NCBI GenBank assembly: GCA_947485035.1
Contig: CANKQN010000024.1
Location: 1-10,101, forward strand
From: Rickettsiales bacterium
GTDB lineage: Bacteria > Pseudomonadota > Alphaproteobacteria > Rickettsiales > Deianiraeaceae
Direction of reading: 5' to 3'
DNA: 10,101 bases
Of this stretch, positions 6,661-10,101 are shown piece by piece. Every line of letters begins with the position of its first letter. The first letter of the stretch is position 1. Both the position numbers and the translations under genes were made by a program. The notes beneath the pieces were generated by a model that had not been told where the DNA came from, made no database searches, and saw only the letters and a list, made by a program, of their open reading frames with translations.

Positions 6661-7749
6661 ATGGATATCACGCAACGCCTTTCTTCAAAATTCCAAATGC
6701 TTTCTGATATTCAAAATGTGTATGTCAATAATCTTTACCATCACATAGACTCGAAACCTGACAAAACAATTCTGTTTGTTTTTGATGATAATGTTGCAGA
6801 CATAGTCAACGACTATTCAGCCCAACACACAAAATTGTTATGCTTGAAAAGCCATAATTCAAAGCGCGCCTTACCAACATTGAAAAATGTGAAAATTGTT
6901 GAAGAAGCAATTGCGATTATTAAACCAAATTTCATTTTCGGCTTTGGCACCGGTGCAATTAACGATATTTGCAAGCTGGCGGCTCATAACACACAAATTT
7001 CTTATACCTTCTGCCCAACGGCACTTTCAATGAACGGCATTGCCTCAAAAAATGTTTCAATTTTTGACGAAGAAAAGAACATAAAAGTTTCAATTCAGGC
7101 ATCCCCCCCAACTGCGATAATTCTTCAACCTGATATCATTGCCGATGCACCAATTCAGTTTATCGGCAGTGCAATCATGGACTCCCTTGCCGCCTACACC
7201 GCTTGTAACGACCACATTTTCGCAGCAAAAACTCAACAAAAGGTTTATCAATATGAACCACAAATATTTGTTGCATTCAAACTTGTTTTGCAAAGCGTTC
7301 TTGAAATAGTCAACACAGGAAACATAAACTTTTTACAAGAATACGATAACATGGTCGCCGTATTTGAAATGCTATATTTTTCAGGACTTATTATGAATCA
7401 TTACAAATCCAGCATTGCATTTTCAGGCGGTGAACATTCAATTGCACACACACTTGAATCAAAGTTTCCAATCATTGCAACCGAATGCCTGCACGGCGAG
7501 GTAATATCAGCAATTCTTCCGTTCTACGCAAACATTCAAAGAGAATATCAAGGTGGGAATTACATCAATCGCAATAAGGTTCTTGAAAATACCTCAATTG
7601 ATTTTGTAAAAATTGCACAATTTTTCAACCTTCCAACATCGCCACACTTCTTCCAGCAATTCGGTGTTTCAAGCGGTGAATTTAACGAGTGTGTTCGAAA
7701 TGCAAAATTTGCAAAAGACCGCCCAACAGTGTTAAACCTGCTTTTTTAG
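6661..7749 (+). CDS. Glycerol-1-phosphate dehydrogenase-like NAD(P)-dependent dehydrogenase (Fe-ADH/DHQS superfamily)
   Basis: Cytoplasmic dehydrogenase of the superfamily that includes archaeal sn-glycerol-1-phosphate dehydrogenase, bacterial AraM, glycerol dehydrogenase and dehydroquinate synthase. The 362 residues match the family in length. The nucleotide-binding loop is GFGTGAINDICKLAA (94-108), matching the family's GxGxxNDxxKxxA pattern. The substrate/metal segment is CPTALSMNGIAS (118-129). Metal-site histidines are H259 in SGGEHSIAH and H278 in LHGE. The family normally has Asp-Gly in the first metal segment, but here the residue is Asn125, a point worth attention. The reaction is therefore uncertain; reduction of dihydroxyacetone phosphate is only the default family guess. 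It stands alone, with a divergent neighbour upstream and a convergent gene downstream. ATG at 6661 is the first usable start; no strong ribosome site precedes it. Confidence 0.75.
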   Translation: MDITQRLSSKFQMLSDIQNVYVNNLYHHIDSKPDKTILFVFDDNVADIVNDYSAQHTKLLCLKSHNSKRALPTLKNVKIVEEAIAIIKPNFIFGFGTGAINDICKLAAHNTQISYTFCPTALSMNGIASKNVSIFDEEKNIKVSIQASPPTAIILQPDIIADAPIQFIGSAIMDSLAAYTACNDHIFAAKTQQKVYQYEPQIFVAFKLVLQSVLEIVNTGNINFLQEYDNMVAVFEMLYFSGLIMNHYKSSIAFSGGEHSIAHTLESKFPIIATECLHGEVISAILPFYANIQREYQGGNYINRNKVLENTSIDFVKIAQFFNLPTSPHFFQQFGVSSGEFNECVRNAKFAKDRPTVLNLLF

Positions 7750-7795
7750 TGAAGGAAAAGAGTTTTTGCAACATTACGACACACCACCTATGAAA

Positions 7796-8257
7796 TCAAT
7801 GCAAAATTTCACCACAATACCACCTGCTTGCAACAGTTAAATTCAAATTTTCCAGTAATTTATATTTTTCCGTGTCAAGATCTCCGCAAACGCAAAGAAT
7901 TTGCTTCGCACCTTTTTCTTTTCCAGATTTTACACACTCTTCAAGTAAATCCCTGCCAACAGTTTGCCATAAATGCGGTGCTTGAACGCAGAAATCGTCA
8001 ATCATAAGCGTTAATCCTGCGTCATAAACCTCGGGCGGAGTTATCAGATTTCCAATTATGAAGCCTCGCTTTTGTGAATCGCAAAGTGAGATTGTATTTT
8101 GATTTTGCAACTCTTCTTCGAACCATTTTTCTTGAATTTCATTGGAATTTTCTGCCATTTTCCAAAAAAGCGGTTGATGTTTTGAATATTCAAGACGCTT
8201 TGCGTAGCTTAAGGAGACCATCCATGAAATATCACTTGCGGTTGGAGTACTGAGCAT
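7796..8257 (-). CDS. GNAT-family N-acetyltransferase
   Basis: Small cytoplasmic acetyl-CoA-dependent acetyltransferase of 153 residues, the normal size for the GNAT fold. It begins with a helix-rich acceptor-side segment (about 10-50) containing KHQPLFWKMAE. The central strand is RGFIIGNLI (64-72). Motif A is LTLMIDDFCVQAPHLWQTVGRDLLEECV (82-109), in which WQTVGRDLL takes the place of the usual Q/RxxGxG/A pyrophosphate loop. KGAKQILCVCG (115-125) is the following strand, and a final strand ends in VASRWYCGEI. The acceptor is unknown. MIDDFCV with W-x-x-V-G recalls an alphaproteobacterial GNAT subgroup, but this is from memory. The ATG at 8257 is preceded by TAAAAAT and no clear Shine-Dalgarno sequence. 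It converges on the dehydrogenase with a 46-base gap in which I see no convincing terminator hairpin. Confidence 0.8.
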   Translation of the reverse strand: MLSTPTASDISWMVSLSYAKRLEYSKHQPLFWKMAENSNEIQEKWFEEELQNQNTISLCDSQKRGFIIGNLITPPEVYDAGLTLMIDDFCVQAPHLWQTVGRDLLEECVKSGKEKGAKQILCVCGDLDTEKYKLLENLNLTVASRWYCGEILH

Positions 8258-8451
8258 ATTTTTACATGTATTTTATAGATACTAACCCCATATTTTAAAA
8301 AATCAATTGTTTCCCTAAAAAATGTGCTATTGTAAAAATTCCACAAATGGAAGGTAACAACCACTTTTTTAAAAAATCCCTTGATTTTTATATTAACCAA
8401 CATTTACAATGCCAAGCACACATTGTCAAGAATAATTTCACTTGAAAAAAT
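8258..8451. promoter_or_regulatory. Divergent intergenic region between the GNAT gene and the cmk cluster
   Basis: This is the longest gene-free stretch here (194 bases) and is strongly AT-rich. It holds the plus-strand promoter candidate listed separately and two short inverted repeats. TTCCA-CAAA-TGGAA lies at 8339-8352, and AAAAATC-CCTT-GATTTTT at 8372-8389. Both stems are too weak or too AT-rich to call as terminators. On the minus strand, TATAAA about 17 bases before the GNAT ATG may be part of its promoter, but I find no good partner -35. An open frame running from 8403 into the GNAT start region has no recognisable features and was not called. Confidence 0.4.
8381..8410 (+). promoter_or_regulatory. 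Candidate sigma-70-type promoter for the IMPase-like/cmk/mtaB cluster
   Basis: TTGATT (8381-8386, four of six consensus) and TACAAT (8405-8410, five of six) are separated by 18 bases. This predicts a transcript start near 8417 and a leader of roughly 35 bases before the ATG at 8452. The -35 box lies within the right arm of the 8372-8389 inverted repeat. AT-rich surroundings raise the chance of a false match. Confidence 0.4.
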
Positions 8452-9261
8452 ATGATATACCACCCATTTGCGTCCTTTCTTGTTGAAGTTATTGAAAAAT
8501 CATCAATCCGTTATTCCAAGGACATCAACGAGCTGAACTTCATTCAATCTTCCGTTGGAACAGCAGAACGCTTTGCCGGAATTTCAGTTTCAACCTTTGC
8601 AAAATCGGTGAAACAGTCAATTGCAAAGGCGTTTAAGGGCAAGCTTTTCACAACAACAACATTGGGGAAAGTTGAAGAAGAAAAATTTGGCACAGCAACT
8701 GGAAAATTGCTCTTCAACCCAATTGATTCCTACACCAACCTTTGCCGTGGATTTCCACAATTTGGCTGCTCAGTTTTATTTCAAGAACAAACAAAGAACG
8801 GTATGGAAAATATTTTCTCCCTTGTTTATTTATTCCAAACGCAGGAAATTATCTACTCCGATGCTTTGAGTTCCTACAACAAAGGGCGACCTATCAAAAC
8901 CGTTTTGCGAAAAAACCCAAAAATTGCAATTGCTTCGTGTAACACTGTTTGTTTGAAGGAATCGCCGGATGTTATCCAAAAATTTATGCAAGTGCAGTCT
9001 TCAAATTCAATTATAAGCGACATTCACTCAATTTCCAAGGGCAAAATTGATGCTATAATTTTTGAAAAAGCACCACTTTTGCAAATTCTTCCAATTGAAA
9101 TGCTTGCAAAGGCATTGCGTCTTTCGAATAATCCCCTGCCATTCATTGAAATATCCGCAAGTCTTGAAAACGAAATTCTTGATGTCTCATACCTGAACAA
9201 GCCTCTTCAAGAAGAACTTACAAAAAAACCAACAACTTCCATTTCGTTAAACATACAATGA
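8452..9261 (+). CDS. Divergent inositol monophosphatase-like protein, probable pseudoenzyme
   Basis: A 269-residue protein whose order of segments follows the inositol monophosphatase (SuhB/IMPase) fold, though with low similarity. LFNPIDSYTNLCRGFPQFGCSVLF (87-110) corresponds to the metal-binding WxxDPxDGTxNFxxGxPxFxxSI motif. IIYSDALSSYNKGRPIKTV (133-151) corresponds to the strand and NGRxIxVS turn. KGKIDAIIF (196-204) corresponds to the GxxDA strand near the C-terminus. The first catalytic Asp is replaced by Asn89 and the conserved Gly by Ser93; Asp92 remains. I find no clear GEE loop and no WDxxAG motif. Phosphatase activity is therefore doubtful, and a structural or regulatory role is an inference. 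It may be decaying, but the frame is clean. Its TGA overlaps the cmk ATG (ATGA), so it is translationally coupled to cmk. ATG at 8452 is preceded by CTTGAAAAAAT with no strong ribosome site. Confidence 0.6.
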   Translation: MIYHPFASFLVEVIEKSSIRYSKDINELNFIQSSVGTAERFAGISVSTFAKSVKQSIAKAFKGKLFTTTTLGKVEEEKFGTATGKLLFNPIDSYTNLCRGFPQFGCSVLFQEQTKNGMENIFSLVYLFQTQEIIYSDALSSYNKGRPIKTVLRKNPKIAIASCNTVCLKESPDVIQKFMQVQSSNSIISDIHSISKGKIDAIIFEKAPLLQILPIEMLAKALRLSNNPLPFIEISASLENEILDVSYLNKPLQEELTKKPTTSISLNIQ

Positions 9262-9878
9262 AAATTGCAATTGATGGACCAAGTGCCTCCGGAAAAGGAA
9301 CTTTGACAAAGCTTCTTACTCAAAAAATTGGCGGGAAATATCTTAACACCGGCAAGCTTTACCGAGTTGTTGCGTTTAGTATTGAAAATTCTGGGGACAT
9401 AACCACACAGGCTATTGAAAATTCGGCAAATTTTATGGAATTTCTTGAAAAATTTGGTGAAAATATTGAAATTTTTTCAAAGGAAAACAGCGAACTGACA
9501 TCGCAAATTGCAACAATTCCACAAGTTCGTCAAAATTTATTCCAATTTCAGGTTGATTTCGCCAAGAAATATTCACCCGTAATTTTAGAAGGCAGGGATA
9601 TTGGCACTCACATTATGCCAGATGCAGATTACAAATTCTTCATAACCGCAAGTGCAAATGAGCGAGCAACACGCAGGTTTAATCAAGAGATTGACAACGG
9701 TTTAAACCCCAACTTTGAGGAAATTCTTGAAGCAATAACAAAACGAGACGAAAGAGATTCCACCCGCACGGAAAATGCAAGCTTGCCAGCAAAAGATGCT
9801 ATTATTATTGATACCACAGAGCTTTCAATTCAGGATTCCGTAAATAAAATTTTGACTGCAATTAAATGGCAAATATAA
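9258..9878 (+). CDS. cmk: Cytidylate kinase
   Basis: Cytoplasmic nucleoside monophosphate kinase that phosphorylates CMP and dCMP with ATP, feeding CTP and dCTP synthesis. The 206 residues are close to the usual bacterial length, slightly short. The Walker A loop is GPSASGKGT (7-15). The CMP-site segment is YLNTGKLYR (28-36), where most homologues have YLDTGAMYR, so Asn30 and Lys33 are mild departures. EGRDIGTHIMPDADYKFFITAS (111-132) is a strong family signature. The lid arginines are RATRRF (136-141), and the RDERDSTR block (163-170) matches the conserved RDxxDSxR. The insert around 80-100 (ELTSQIATIPQVRQNL) matches the CMP-binding domain. Overlap with the upstream IMPase-like gene is four bases and with downstream mtaB thirteen, so the three are probably one operon. 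In many Proteobacteria cmk lies next to aroA and rpsA; here it does not have aroA upstream. Confidence 0.95.
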   Translation: MKIAIDGPSASGKGTLTKLLTQKIGGKYLNTGKLYRVVAFSIENSGDITTQAIENSANFMEFLEKFGENIEIFSKENSELTSQIATIPQVRQNLFQFQVDFAKKYSPVILEGRDIGTHIMPDADYKFFITASANERATRRFNQEIDNGLNPNFEEILEAITKRDERDSTRTENASLPAKDAIIIDTTELSIQDSVNKILTAIKWQI

Positions 9879-10101
9879 TAAACTTCGGTTGCAGAGTTAA
9901 TGCTTATGAATCGGAAATTATCAAAAAAAACAGCCAAAATCTTGATGACACTTACTATATTTTGAATTCGTGTGCTGTTACGAACGAAGCGGAGCGGGAA
10001 TTAGCACAGCGAATTAAGAAAATTAAGACGGAAAATCCGGATTGTAAAATTATTTTAACAGGTTGCGCCGCACAAATTAGCCCAGAAAAGTATTCATCAC
10101 A
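9866..10101 (+). CDS. mtaB: tRNA t6A37 methylthiotransferase MtaB, N-terminal part (cut by window edge)
   Basis: Radical-SAM enzyme family that adds a methylthio group to N6-threonylcarbamoyladenosine at tRNA position 37. Only 78 codons are visible. They cover the N-terminal UPF0004 domain, whose three cysteines bind the auxiliary iron-sulfur cluster: C9 in NFGCRVNAYESE, C36 in ILNSCAVTNEAE and C67 in LTGCAAQISPE. GCRVNAYESE and SCAVTNEAERE favour MtaB over MiaB or RimO, since MtaB proteins typically have GCKVNxYE and TCTVTNxAD at these points. The radical-SAM CxxxCxxC core and TRAM domain would lie beyond 10101. The ATG at 9866 lies inside the end of cmk (thirteen-base overlap, different frame). 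Starting there leaves only two residues before the conserved strand, so it is the natural start. Gene symbol rests on N-terminal motifs only. Confidence 0.82.
   Translation, partial: MANIINFGCRVNAYESEIIKKNSQNLDDTYYILNSCAVTNEAERELAQRIKKIKTENPDCKIILTGCAAQISPEKYSS

Noticed and set aside
7750..7795. Terminator between the convergent dehydrogenase and GNAT genes
   Set aside because: Only a weak CTTTT/AAAAG pairing near 7741-7760 was found, not a GC-rich stem followed by a T run.
8372..8389. Inverted repeat AAAAATC-CCTT-GATTTTT as a terminator
   Set aside because: The stem has a single GC pair, lies between divergent genes where no terminator is needed, and overlaps the promoter candidate.
8209..8403. 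Minus-strand 64-codon open frame upstream of and overlapping the GNAT start
   Set aside because: It lies in AT-rich intergenic DNA, is off-frame with GNAT, and has no ribosome site or recognisable motif.

Overview
The window is AT-rich and densely coding, with standard bacterial gene families. Family similarities remembered rather than searched (a PolB-related exonuclease and a GNAT acetyltransferase of kinds I associate with Alphaproteobacteria), together with two TTGACA boxes, suggest an AT-rich alphaproteobacterium, possibly host-associated or reduced. This taxonomic call is tentative. No rRNA, tRNA, CRISPR array, insertion sequence or phage gene was seen. The longest gene-free stretch is 194 bases (8258-8451), so no gap exceeds 300 bases.

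Left part (1-5700, minus strand): a tripartite RND multidrug-efflux operon in the order adaptor, inner-membrane pump, outer-membrane channel. The channel is cut by the left window edge. The pump is full length with its proton-relay residues. The adaptor is abnormal in three ways. It lacks the alpha-helical hairpin that normally lies between the two lipoyl halves. It carries an in-frame TAA where the family pattern suggests a glutamine codon. Beyond that stop, the same frame continues for 133 sense codons into a lysine-rich tail that ends directly at the pump ATG. A PolB-related 3'-5' exonuclease (minus strand, start about 6505) lies 52 bases upstream and may be co-transcribed.

Middle (6506-8257): a 155-base divergent intergenic region separates the exonuclease from a plus-strand dehydrogenase of the glycerol-1-phosphate dehydrogenase / dehydroquinate synthase-like superfamily. 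That enzyme has Asn where I expect a metal-binding Asp. A convergent minus-strand GNAT acetyltransferase follows.

Right part (8452-10101, plus strand): a tightly coupled cluster. A degenerate inositol-monophosphatase-like protein overlaps cmk (cytidylate kinase) by 4 bases, and cmk overlaps mtaB (tRNA ms2t6A methylthiotransferase) by 13 bases. mtaB runs off the right edge. A plausible sigma-70-type promoter precedes the cluster.

The strongest candidate for something unusual is the adaptor: a hairpin-less, stop-interrupted, lysine-tailed periplasmic adaptor next to an apparently intact pump and channel. It is either a decaying component or a minimal adaptor made in two forms by stop-codon readthrough or reinitiation.
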